Assembly: GCA_045536015.1 (NCBI GenBank)
Contig: JAZSMS010000040.1
Coordinates: 1 to 11,668 of the forward strand
Source: JAZSMS01 sp045536015
GTDB lineage: Bacteria; Bacillota; Clostridia; Christensenellales; QALW01
Direction of reading: 5' to 3'
DNA length: 11,668 nucleotides
The notes under the pieces are model-generated. The model searched no databases. It was given only the letters and a program-made list of their open reading frames with translations, and was not told the origin of the DNA. This document shows positions 1 to 6,586 of this stretch, piece by piece. A program made the position numbers and the translations under genes. The number at the start of each line of letters is the position of its first letter. Within the stretch, counting starts at the first letter, position 1.

Positions 1-1
1 C

Positions 2-343
2 GACTTTGCACAAGTAAAAGGCAACGGTGTTATTACTGCCGAAATTGCCGCAAGCGCTCTTACAATGCTTGAGGTTGACGAGCTTGGCTTAGATGCTTCG
101 GATCACCGCATTTTGCGTGCTATGATAGAAAAATTTGGCGGAGGTCCGGTTGGACTTGATACTCTTGCTGCTTCAACGGGCGAAGAAGATATTACTATCG
201 AAGACGTTATCGAGCCGTTTTTGCTTCAGCTTGGCTTTATCTCACGCACACCGCGCGGTAGAATTGTTCTTCCTGCCGCGTACGAGCATCTTAAAATCCC
301 CTATAAGACTGACAAAAGTGAGCAACAAACTTTAAATATATGA
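2..343 (+). CDS. ruvB: Holliday junction branch migration ATPase RuvB, C-terminal part (5' truncated by window)
   Basis: The reading frame is open from the first bases and gives the last 113 residues of RuvB, the AAA+ motor that drives RuvAB branch migration of Holliday junctions in recombinational repair. What is visible is the end of the small ATPase subdomain (DFAQVKGNG, then a helix ending in LEVDELGLD) followed by the C-terminal winged-helix DNA-binding domain, with the typical ending GFISRTPRGR and an AYEHL motif. The Walker motifs lie outside the window. The stop codon TGA overlaps the ATG of queA (ATGA), which indicates a tight operon and probable translational coupling. The order ruvB-queA-tgt-yajC is common in Firmicutes. 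An internal ATG at 65 opens a shorter frame but has no ribosome binding site role here, because the family homology continues upstream to the window edge. Identification is confident; the partial state is caused by the window, not by a mutation. Confidence 0.95.
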   Translation, partial: DFAQVKGNGVITAEIAASALTMLEVDELGLDASDHRILRAMIEKFGGGPVGLDTLAASTGEEDITIEDVIEPFLLQLGFISRTPRGRIVLPAAYEHLKIPYKTDKSEQQTLNI

Positions 344-1362
344 AAACCAGCGATTTTTATTTTGACCTTCCTAAAGAATTTATTGCGCAAACGCCGTGTT
401 ATCCGCGCGACCACGCAAAATTATTAGTTTATAATAAGACGACAAAACAAATTGAGCATAAGCATTTTTACGATATTTGCGATTATCTTAACGAAAATGA
501 CTGTCTTGTTATAAACGAAACGCGTGTTTTGCCTGCGCGCTTATTCGGCACCCGCGCCGACACAGGCTCATTTATAGAATTTTTACTTTTAAGACGCATT
601 GATACAAACAGTTGGGAAATTCTTGCGCGACCCGGAAAAAAGGCAAAGGTTGGGCAAAAATTCGTCTTTGGAAATGAGCTTACAGCAACCGTTACCGACG
701 TTTTAGACGACGGAAACAGAATAGTTGAGTTTGAATTTGACGGTATTTTTGAAGAAATATTGGACAGACTCGGCTCTATGCCGCTTCCGCCGTATATTAC
801 CGAAAAGCTCGAAGATAAAGAAATGTACCAAACCGTTTATTCGCGCGAGCTTGGCTCTGCCGCAGCACCAACCGCGGGACTTCACTTTACTAACGAGCTT
901 TTAGATAAAATCAGGCAAAAAGGCGTAAAAGTAGTTCCTGTGCTTTTGCACGTTGGTCTTGGCACGTTCCGTCCCGTTAAGGTTGATGACGTTTTAAACC
1001 ACAAAATGCATAGCGAATATTATTCGGTTTCGCCCGAAGCCGCCGAGCAAATAAATGCTTGCCGCGAAAAAGGCGGAAGAATTATCAGCGTAGGCACAAC
1101 AAGCTGCCGCACGCTTGAAAGCGTAACCACGCCCGACGGTAAGATTTTATCAAAAAGCGGTGAAACTGACATTTTTATATACCCCGGATACAAATTTAAA
1201 GCAGTTGACGCGCTTATTACAAACTTTCACCTTCCTGAATCAACGCTTTTAATGCTTGTTTCGGCACTTTCTTCGCGCGAAGAAATTTTAAATGTTTACG
1301 AGGTTGCCAAAGAAAACGGCTATCGCTTTTTTTCATTTGGTGACGCATGCTTATTTATTTAA
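340..1362 (+). CDS. queA: S-adenosylmethionine:tRNA ribosyltransferase-isomerase QueA
   Basis: QueA acts in the cytoplasm on tRNAs whose wobble base already carries preQ1. It transfers and isomerises the ribosyl part of S-adenosylmethionine to make epoxyqueuosine, the step after Tgt in queuosine synthesis. The 340-residue product has the usual family length and landmarks: an N-terminal FDLPKEFIAQTP, NETRVLPARLFGTR near 59-72, GSAAAPTAGLHFT at 172-184, HVGLGTFRPV at 204-213, GTTSCRTLES at 252-261 and the C-terminal TNFHLPESTLLMLVSAL at 294-310. All these blocks are intact. The ATG overlaps the ruvB stop and no separate strong Shine-Dalgarno is seen, so translation is probably coupled to ruvB. 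tgt follows after nine bases. Having queA beside tgt suggests that this organism makes queuosine from preQ1 rather than only salvaging queuine; the preQ1 synthesis genes are not in this window. Confidence 0.97.
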   Translation: MKTSDFYFDLPKEFIAQTPCYPRDHAKLLVYNKTTKQIEHKHFYDICDYLNENDCLVINETRVLPARLFGTRADTGSFIEFLLLRRIDTNSWEILARPGKKAKVGQKFVFGNELTATVTDVLDDGNRIVEFEFDGIFEEILDRLGSMPLPPYITEKLEDKEMYQTVYSRELGSAAAPTAGLHFTNELLDKIRQKGVKVVPVLLHVGLGTFRPVKVDDVLNHKMHSEYYSVSPEAAEQINACREKGGRIISVGTTSCRTLESVTTPDGKILSKSGETDIFIYPGYKFKAVDALITNFHLPESTLLMLVSALSSREEILNVYEVAKENGYRFFSFGDACLFI

Positions 1363-1371
1363 CGAGGTTTT

Positions 1372-2496
1372 ATGAAAACAGATAAATTTAAATTTGAAGT
1401 TTTAAAAGAATGTAAACAAAGCGGTGCAAGAATAACCCGCTTTTATACCCCGCACGGCGTTATAGAAACGCCCGTATTCATGCCCGTTGGAACTCAGGCA
1501 ACCGTAAAGGCTATGAGCCCCGAAGAATTAAAAGAAGTAGGCTCACAGATAATTTTATCAAACACCTACCACCTTTATATGCGCCCCGGGCACGAGCTTG
1601 TAAAAAAAATGGGTGGCTTACATAAGTTTATGAATTGGGACAAGCCAATTTTAACCGATAGCGGCGGCTTTCAGGTGTTTTCGCTTTCAGACCTCAGAAA
1701 AATAAAAGAAGAAGGCGTTTATTTTTCTTCACATTTAGATGGCTCCAAACATCTTTTTTCACCCGAAAAGGTTATTGAAATCGAGCAGGCGCTCGGTGCT
1801 GATATTATGATGCAATTTGACGTTTGCTCGGCATATCCGTGCGACTACAAAACCGCAAAAGAAGCAATGGAGCGAACTTTGCGTTGGCTTGAGCGCTGCC
1901 ATAATTCATGGACAAACGAAAATCAAGCACTTTTTGGCATTGTTCAAGGCAGTATGTATAAAGATTTAAGAAAAATAAGCGCAATAGAAACTGCAAAGTT
2001 TACCGACTGCCCGGGTATTGCTATCGGTGGCTTAAGTGTTGGAGAACCCAAAGAGCTTATGTATGAAATTTTAGACGATCTTATGCCTGTTATGCCAAAA
2101 GATAAACCTAGATATTTGATGGGCGTAGGCTCTCCCGACTGTTTGGTAGAAGGCTTTACTCGCGGAATTGATATGATGGACTGCGTTCTTCCTACGCGAA
2201 TTGCCCGCAACGGTACTGTTATGACAAGCTACGGAAAGCTCGTTATTCGCAACGCCGAATATAAAGAAGATCCCCGTCCGCTTGACGAAGAATGTGATTG
2301 CTACGCTTGCCGTAACTATTCACGCGCATATATCCGTCATCTATTTAATGCAGGCGAAATTATGGGAGCTCGCTTAGCTTCTATTCACAACATTCATTTT
2401 TTACATAAGCTTACCGCAGAATTAAAACAAGCAATATGGGAAGACCGTTCGCTTGATTTTAAAGAAGAATTTTTACAAAAATACGGTTATAAGTAA
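1372..2496 (+). CDS. tgt: tRNA-guanine transglycosylase (queuine tRNA-ribosyltransferase) Tgt
   Basis: Tgt exchanges guanine-34 of GUN-anticodon tRNAs for preQ1, giving QueA its substrate. The 374-residue protein has the expected catalytic set, aligned by motif with the E. coli enzyme: the general acid/base Asp96 in TDSGGFQVFSL, substrate-binding Asp150 in MMQFDVC, Gln192 in VQGS, the base-specificity loop GGLSVGE at 219-225, the nucleophile Asp270 in IDMMDCVLPTR, and zinc ligands Cys308, Cys310, Cys313 and His339 (CDCYAC...HN). The usual bacterial sequence is FDEC; here it is FDVC, with Val151 replacing Glu, while Cys152 and Val223 match the bacterial pattern. The start ATG has a GAGG ribosome binding site at 1364-1367, nine bases after the queA stop. 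Identification is secure; the Glu-to-Val change may matter for base preference. Confidence 0.97.
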   Translation: MKTDKFKFEVLKECKQSGARITRFYTPHGVIETPVFMPVGTQATVKAMSPEELKEVGSQIILSNTYHLYMRPGHELVKKMGGLHKFMNWDKPILTDSGGFQVFSLSDLRKIKEEGVYFSSHLDGSKHLFSPEKVIEIEQALGADIMMQFDVCSAYPCDYKTAKEAMERTLRWLERCHNSWTNENQALFGIVQGSMYKDLRKISAIETAKFTDCPGIAIGGLSVGEPKELMYEILDDLMPVMPKDKPRYLMGVGSPDCLVEGFTRGIDMMDCVLPTRIARNGTVMTSYGKLVIRNAEYKEDPRPLDEECDCYACRNYSRAYIRHLFNAGEIMGARLASIHNIHFLHKLTAELKQAIWEDRSLDFKEEFLQKYGYK

Positions 2497-2503
2497 ATTT
2501 CAC

Positions 2504-2532
2504 TTGTAATAAACAGAATAATCTGTTATTAT
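2504..2532 (+). promoter_or_regulatory. Candidate sigma-A promoter for yajC with an internal inverted repeat
   Basis: In the 70-base gap between tgt and yajC there is a TTGTAA box at 2504-2509 and a TATTAT box at 2527-2532, separated by 17 bases. This matches a housekeeping promoter with 4/6 and 5/6 consensus positions. The spacer contains an inverted repeat, AACAGA (2512-2517), four bases, TCTGTT (2522-2527). It could be an operator or a weak hairpin; no T-run follows it, so it is not a good terminator. yajC may therefore be transcribed both from the upstream operon and from this promoter. This is a prediction from pattern only. Confidence 0.45.
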
Positions 2533-2566
2533 ATCAATATCATGTAATTCGAAAGGAAAAAGTACT

Positions 2567-2932
2567 ATGTTAAATTTAATTTTACTTGAAGGCGAAGCTG
2601 CTCAGCAACCCGGCGCACTTGAAAGCTCAATCCCCATGATTCTTATCATGGTTGCTATGATTCTTTTTATGTGGCTTTCTGGTCGCAAACAAAGAAAACG
2701 TCAAAAGCTTATGCAAGAGCGTAAGAACAACCTTAAAAACGGTGACCGCGTTATGATGGACTGCGGCATTTACGGTGTTGTAAAAGATATCAAAGACGAT
2801 ATCGTTACTATCGGTGTTGGTCCTGACGAGGTTAAGCTTGTATTTAACAAGGCAGCGATTTCCGTTGTTGAATACGACGAGGACGAGGTTGATTTAAGCC
2901 GCGAGCAAGCAAAGGATATGGAAAAGAAATAA
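2567..2932 (+). CDS. yajC: Preprotein translocase accessory subunit YajC
   Basis: YajC is a small membrane protein that associates with SecDF in the Sec translocation system. The 121-residue product has a short N-terminal segment, one clear hydrophobic span at about residues 21-38, and immediately after it a strongly basic stretch (RKQRKRQK, 40-47), as expected for a cytoplasmic side. The small soluble domain carries the family pattern GDRVMMDCGIYGVV (59-72) and the KDDIVTIGVG block (76-85), and ends in an acidic tail. The ATG is preceded by AAAGGA at 2550-2555, about 11 bases upstream. Its position downstream of ruvB-queA-tgt is typical. secD and secF, which often follow yajC, are absent: a terminator follows at once and the next gene is on the other strand. 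Confidence 0.93.
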   Translation: MLNLILLEGEAAQQPGALESSIPMILIMVAMILFMWLSGRKQRKRQKLMQERKNNLKNGDRVMMDCGIYGVVKDIKDDIVTIGVGPDEVKLVFNKAAISVVEYDEDEVDLSREQAKDMEKK

Positions 2933-2959
2933 AAAAACGGTGCATTGCACCGTTTTTTT
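2931..2959. terminator. Bidirectional intrinsic terminator between yajC and the spore-protein gene
   Basis: A GC-rich stem CGGTGC/GCACCG (2938-2943 with 2947-2952, loop ATT) is flanked by a seven-base A run (2931-2937, the first two bases inside the yajC stop codon) and a seven-base T run (2953-2959). Read on either strand it is a hairpin followed by a U tract, so it can end yajC on the plus strand and the recG/spore-protein transcript on the minus strand. The genes on both sides point towards it. Confidence 0.88.
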
Positions 2960-2965
2960 ATATGT

Positions 2966-3011
2966 AAGGCAAAGCACAGTCTTTAAATAAAAACTTTGAT
3001 TTGCCTTTTTT
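2966..3011 (+). terminator. Possible second, weak terminator with a long loop
   Basis: AAGGCAAA (2966-2973) can pair with TTTGCCTT (3000-3007) across a 26-base loop, and the 3' arm runs into a T tract (3006-3011). On the plus strand this could back up the stronger terminator just upstream. The long AT-rich loop makes it weak, and on the minus strand no T tract follows. It lies directly after the spore-protein stop codon and may simply be its 3' untranslated region. Confidence 0.25.
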
Positions 3012-3019
3012 AAAATAAA

Positions 3020-3196
3020 TTACTTGTTATTCTGCTCGTACTGCTCAACCATTCTACGAACCATTTCGCCGCCTACACGACCATTGTCCTTAGAAGAAAT
3101 GTCACCATTGTAGCCCTTTTTTAAGTTTACACCAAGGCTGTTAGCAACTTCGAACTTCATATTTTCAAGTGCTGCTTTTGAATCATTCTTTGCCAT
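3020..3196 (-). CDS. Alpha/beta-type small acid-soluble spore protein (SASP)
   Basis: SASPs coat and protect DNA in the dormant spore and are degraded by the germination protease GPR as an amino-acid source at outgrowth. The 58-residue product shows the family layout: a GPR-site-like region (MKFEVANSLGV, residues 13-23) and the highly conserved GYNGDISSKDNGRVGGEMVRR block (28-48), the second half of which contacts DNA. The start is the ATG at 3196, with an excellent ribosome binding site GGAGGTG (minus strand, 3205-3211); a longer in-frame extension to 3259 lacks one and is not family-like. The gene lies 82 bases after the recG stop and ends just before a bidirectional terminator. Forespore sigma-G control is expected for the family, but I found no convincing sigma-G promoter in the short AT-rich gap. 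Which SASP paralogue this is cannot be told. Confidence 0.95.
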   Translation of the reverse strand: MAKNDSKAALENMKFEVANSLGVNLKKGYNGDISSKDNGRVGGEMVRRMVEQYEQNNK

Positions 3197-3278
3197 ATTT
3201 TTTTCACCTCCCTTTAAGGTTCTGTTTTTATTTTTTACAGTAAGTGAAAAAATATGCAAAAATTATTTTTGGTAAATT

Positions 3279-5300
3279 TTAGTTATACGCAATATCCACA
3301 AGGTCTTTATTAAACTTATCTTCCGTAACCTTTAAAAGCGAAGCAAGCAATTCTTTATCAGGATAAATTTCTTTTTCAAGCACCTCTTGAGTTTCCTTTA
3401 ATAATTGTGTATTGGAAAGCGCATACGAAAAACGTGCTTCGGCAATACCGCTTTGTCTTTTGCCCAGATAATCACCCGGTCCTCGTAAATCGTAATCTCT
3501 TTGTGCAATTTCAAAGCCGTTAGATGACTTTGTTAAAATTTCAAGTCTCTCACGCGAGGTTTCTGCAGTAGAATTAGTAAGCAAAAAGCAATACGACTTT
3601 ATCTCGCCTCTGCCAACGCGGCCTCGCAGTTGATGCAACTGTGCAAGACCAAATCTATCGGCATCATAAATAACCATAATACTTGCATTTTTAACGTTTA
3701 TACCTACTTCAATAACGGTAGTAGATATAAGCGCTTTTATTTTTCCATGCGAAAAACCGTCCATCGTATCATTTTTTTCTTGGTTTGTCATCTTACCATG
3801 AATCAACGCAATGGGAATATCCCTAAAAACACCGTCAACAAGAGTGTTATAAAGTCCCTCTGCCGACTGTAAAAGTGTTTCCTCATCTTCTTCAATAGTA
3901 GGACAAACAAAATATACCTGCCTACCTGCAAGCATTTCTTTTTTTAGATATTCAAGCATATCTTTTTCGCGATTTTTGGGTATTATTGAGGTAGAAATCT
4001 TCTTTCTGCCTGCAGGAAGCTGATCGATAACAGAAATGTCAAGGTCTCCGAAAACAATAAGCGAAAGCGTGCGTGGAATAGGTGTCGCCGACATAACGAG
4101 CGTGTGCGGCGAATTCCCCTTTGCAAACAATTTCGCTCTTTGTGCAACGCCAAAACGATGCTGTTCGTCAGTTATAATCAAGCCTAAATTGTTATATTCG
4201 ACCTTTGCCTGAATTAAAGCGTTTGTGCCTACGATAAACCAAGCTTCGCCGTTTTTAATGCGCTCAAGCTCTTTTTTATGCTCTGACGCAGTCATCGAGC
4301 CCGATAAAAACGAAACTTTTTTTGGCGAAAACATCTGGCAAAGCTGAATATAGTGCTGACGTGCAAGAATTTCGGTAGGTGCCATCAACGCTGATTGCGC
4401 AGTGTTAAGATAAGCAAGGTACATTGCATAAAACGCCACTATCGTCTTACCCGAGCCTACGTCCCCCTGAACAAGTCTGTTCATCGCCTTACCGCTAGTA
4501 CAGTCGGCAACTATTTCGCTAATACACTTTTTTTGCGCATCGGTAAGTTTAAACGGAAGTGAAGTAAAAAATTCTTCACTTTCCTTTTTAAACTGCCTAA
4601 AAACTTTTCCTGCCTCTTTTTGATTTTGTGCCTTTTTGTTTTTTAAAAATAGTTGAATCATTATCAATTCTTCAAAGCACAAGCGACGGCGCGCCTGCAA
4701 AAGCGCACGCTCATCAACAGGAAAATGTATATTTTTAACTGCAAAATTGCGTTCGGCAAGGTGGTGCATTGCCCTGAATGACGGCAAAAACACTTCTTTT
4801 TCGCTTGTTGCACAGTAATCAATAGCCTGACGCATAAGAACGCGCATAGTTTTTTGGTTAATTCCGCTTGATGCAGGCAGACGGTAAACGGGAACTATGC
4901 TCAATTCTTCTTCGTGCTCGATAGAAGGATTTACAATGCGTCTTCTGCCCTGCTTAATTTCAATAACTCCGTAAAGATAAAGCGTTTGACCAAATTCTAT
5001 ATTTTTTTGTATATAAGGTTGGTTAAACCAAACGGCTGTCGCTCTGCCCGATATATCCTCAACCTCGCACTGAACAAGTGAAAAATTGCGTCTTGGATAT
5101 TTCACGGTAGGCTTTTGTATAGCGCGTACCTTAAAAAGCATGGGAGTTTGCACTCCTGCCGCCGAAATCAGCGAAACGCGCGTTAAATCGCGGTATGCCT
5201 TTGGCAGATAAGCAATAAGATCTTCGATAGAAAAGATATCAAGCTTATTAAGCGCTTCTATCCTCTTTGGTCCAATACCTTTAAGTAACGTTAATTCCAT
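3279..5300 (-). CDS. recG: ATP-dependent DNA helicase RecG
   Basis: RecG is a superfamily 2 helicase that remodels stalled replication forks and branched recombination intermediates. The 673-residue product has the full family length. It has an N-terminal helix-hairpin-like LKGIGPKR and the wedge/OB domain (about 1-145), then the helicase core: Walker A GDVGSGKT (279-286), DEQH box (378-381), SATPIPRT (404-411), and the motif VI region QLHQLRGRVGRG (554-565). The C-terminal DLRGPGDYLGKRQSG (604-618) is the segment thought to couple ATP hydrolysis to translocation. I chose the ATG at 5300 because it gives the usual start MELTLLKGIGPKR; an upstream TTG at 5327 would add nine residues without a better site. 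The ATG lies inside the end of the methyltransferase gene (10-base overlap) and has no clear Shine-Dalgarno, so translation is probably coupled. All helicase motifs look intact. Confidence 0.97.
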   Translation of the reverse strand: MELTLLKGIGPKRIEALNKLDIFSIEDLIAYLPKAYRDLTRVSLISAAGVQTPMLFKVRAIQKPTVKYPRRNFSLVQCEVEDISGRATAVWFNQPYIQKNIEFGQTLYLYGVIEIKQGRRRIVNPSIEHEEELSIVPVYRLPASSGINQKTMRVLMRQAIDYCATSEKEVFLPSFRAMHHLAERNFAVKNIHFPVDERALLQARRRLCFEELIMIQLFLKNKKAQNQKEAGKVFRQFKKESEEFFTSLPFKLTDAQKKCISEIVADCTSGKAMNRLVQGDVGSGKTIVAFYAMYLAYLNTAQSALMAPTEILARQHYIQLCQMFSPKKVSFLSGSMTASEHKKELERIKNGEAWFIVGTNALIQAKVEYNNLGLIITDEQHRFGVAQRAKLFAKGNSPHTLVMSATPIPRTLSLIVFGDLDISVIDQLPAGRKKISTSIIPKNREKDMLEYLKKEMLAGRQVYFVCPTIEEDEETLLQSAEGLYNTLVDGVFRDIPIALIHGKMTNQEKNDTMDGFSHGKIKALISTTVIEVGINVKNASIMVIYDADRFGLAQLHQLRGRVGRGEIKSYCFLLTNSTAETSRERLEILTKSSNGFEIAQRDYDLRGPGDYLGKRQSGIAEARFSYALSNTQLLKETQEVLEKEIYPDKELLASLLKVTEDKFNKDLVDIAYN

Positions 5301-6475
5301 TTTTCTGCAAGTACGTTGTTTCCCCAAACATCAGTTGCCCAAAGCAAGCGATCGTCAGAAGAAAGCAATTCCATATTAAGATGAATTTCTTTATTTGTTC
5401 TTATCGAGCACTTTTCACAAATAAACGCATCATCCTCAATTCTTCCAAGTGCAACGTAATTTAAATACTCGGTTTTATCCTCATATTGCGGCAATAGCGA
5501 ATAATCACCTTGCACAATATTTTCGTAGCCCATTACTTTTTTAACACCGCGAGGATAATAAATAGTTACATTTGCATTTTTTTGTTCAATTAAACGTCTT
5601 TTTAGCGTTAATAGACCTATCGGTGACATTTCAACACCTAAAAATGCTCTGCCATTTTTAAGGGCACTTATTAAGGTTGTACCGCTACCGGAGAAAAAAT
5701 CACAAACTATATCGCCTTTTTCCGAGCACGAGCGAACTATTCTGTCAAGTAGCTCAAGCGGCTTTTGTGTACCATAGCCTGTACGCTCGGGATGCTTTTG
5801 CTGAAGGTGCGGTATATCCCACACGTCGTCAAACGGAACAACGTCATCTTCGTAATATCTGTACTCTTTGCCGTTACTCTTTATCGAATAAAAAATTCTT
5901 CCGTCCTCACCCACCTGCTTTTTCATATGGTTGTGACGATTTTCGCTTCGTTTTCCGCCAGCAGCGGCAGGATTAAGCGAAACACGAGGATTTTTTCCGT
6001 AAATATATAAATTATCGTGCTTGGCACTAAAAGCCTTTTTACTGCTTCCGCCCGAATGATAATGCCATATTATTTCGTTTAAAAAGCAATTTTCACCAAA
6101 AATTTCGTCAAGTAAAATTCTTGCATAAGCCGCCATATGCCTATCAACGTGCAATACCAAAACGCCTTGCTTATTTAAAAGATCTTTAGCAAGCGTTAAA
6201 ATGCTTTTTAAAAAGGTTAAATATGCTTCTTTACTTTCCCAAATATCAGAATAAAGAGGCAGAGACGCATAATATTTTCTATCTCCGGCAAACCCACGCG
6301 AGCCTACAGGCATAACTGCATCATAATTTCTTCCCGTCATAAATGGTGGATCAAGATAAATTAATTTTATTTTTTCCGAGTATTTTTCACGTAAAATATC
6401 CTGAAGCGAAAGAACTTCGTCAAAATAAAATTCACTTTTTTGGGCTTCACCAAACGCAAAAACTTCTTTAAACAT
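5291..6475 (-). CDS. Site-specific DNA methyltransferase, beta class (adenine-N6 or cytosine-N4), no restriction partner seen
   Basis: This 394-residue protein is an S-adenosylmethionine-dependent amino methyltransferase. Catalytic motif IV LDPPF (41-45) comes first, then a probable target-recognition region (about 141-233), motif X-like YGTQKPLELLDRIV (234-247), and the SAM-binding motif I CDFFSGSGTT (258-267) followed by GVE (280-282). The order IV-TRD-X-I defines the beta class, which includes type III Mod subunits and many solitary enzymes. DPPF is more often seen in adenine-N6 enzymes; the specificity cannot be read from sequence. Residues about 300-394 form an additional C-terminal region with one CxxC pair (353, 356) and an ending (TDVWGNN) that recalls the end of Mod-type proteins. 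The start ATG has a GGAGGA site (minus strand, 6480-6485) and its own promoter. It overlaps recG and no endonuclease gene is present, so it is probably an orphan enzyme with an epigenetic or repair-linked role. Confidence 0.9.
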   Translation of the reverse strand: MFKEVFAFGEAQKSEFYFDEVLSLQDILREKYSEKIKLIYLDPPFMTGRNYDAVMPVGSRGFAGDRKYYASLPLYSDIWESKEAYLTFLKSILTLAKDLLNKQGVLVLHVDRHMAAYARILLDEIFGENCFLNEIIWHYHSGGSSKKAFSAKHDNLYIYGKNPRVSLNPAAAGGKRSENRHNHMKKQVGEDGRIFYSIKSNGKEYRYYEDDVVPFDDVWDIPHLQQKHPERTGYGTQKPLELLDRIVRSCSEKGDIVCDFFSGSGTTLISALKNGRAFLGVEMSPIGLLTLKRRLIEQKNANVTIYYPRGVKKVMGYENIVQGDYSLLPQYEDKTEYLNYVALGRIEDDAFICEKCSIRTNKEIHLNMELLSSDDRLLWATDVWGNNVLAEKWN

Positions 6476-6499
6476 AATATTCCTCCAAAACTAAATATA

Positions 6500-6528
6500 A
6501 TTTTACCATTTTTTTATAAAAGTTTCAA
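6500..6528 (-). promoter_or_regulatory. Predicted sigma-A promoter for the methyltransferase-recG operon
   Basis: On the minus strand TTGAAA (6523-6528) and TAAAAT (6500-6505) are separated by exactly 17 bases; each box matches 5 of 6 consensus positions. Transcription would start near 6493, leaving a leader of about 18 bases that carries the GGAGGA ribosome binding site. It is back to back with the promoter of the plus-strand membrane-protein/FTR/thioredoxin operon. Confidence 0.7.
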
Positions 6529-6531
6529 GAA

Positions 6532-6550
6532 TATATTTGCATCAAATATA
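6532..6550. repeat. Perfect 8+8 bp inverted repeat between divergent promoters, operator-like
   Basis: The sequence TATATTTG-CAT-CAAATATA is a perfect palindrome with eight-base arms and a three-base centre. It contains the -35 region of the plus-strand promoter (6536-6542) and ends four bases from the -35 box of the minus-strand promoter. A dimeric regulator bound here could affect both operons. It does not match the Rex, PerR, Fur or FNR consensus that I know. The surrounding DNA is very AT-rich, so a chance palindrome is possible. Confidence 0.4.
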
Positions 6551-6565
6551 GTTATTTGTTATAAT
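6536..6565 (+). promoter_or_regulatory. Predicted extended -10 promoter for the membrane protein/FTR/thioredoxin operon
   Basis: A perfect TATAAT (6560-6565) is preceded by TG at the extended -10 position (6557-6558). The -35 region is weak: TTTGCA at 6536-6541 with an 18-base spacer, or TTGCAT one base later with 17. An extended -10 can make up for a weak -35. The start point would be near 6572, only a few bases before the AGGAGAG ribosome binding site at 6574-6580, so the leader is very short. Confidence 0.75.
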
Positions 6566-6586
6566 ACTAAAAAAGGAGAGATTATT

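Noticed and set aside
2497..2566. preQ1 riboswitch near queA/tgt
   Set aside because: queA overlaps ruvB and tgt follows queA after nine bases, leaving no space for a leader. The gap before yajC lacks the preQ1 aptamer layout and fits a promoter better.
5301..5327. Longer RecG starting at a TTG at 5327
   Set aside because: The nine extra residues do not fit the family start, while the ATG at 5300 gives the typical MELTLLKGIGPKR.
5291..6475. A restriction-modification or phage-defence island around the methyltransferase
   Set aside because: No endonuclease, helicase-nuclease, integrase or direct repeats are present; flanking genes are core genes and composition does not change.
6440..6586. 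N-terminal extension of the membrane-protein gene upstream of 6587
   Set aside because: The extension would be antisense to the methyltransferase start and cross both promoters; the ATG at 6587 has an ideal AGGAGAG site.
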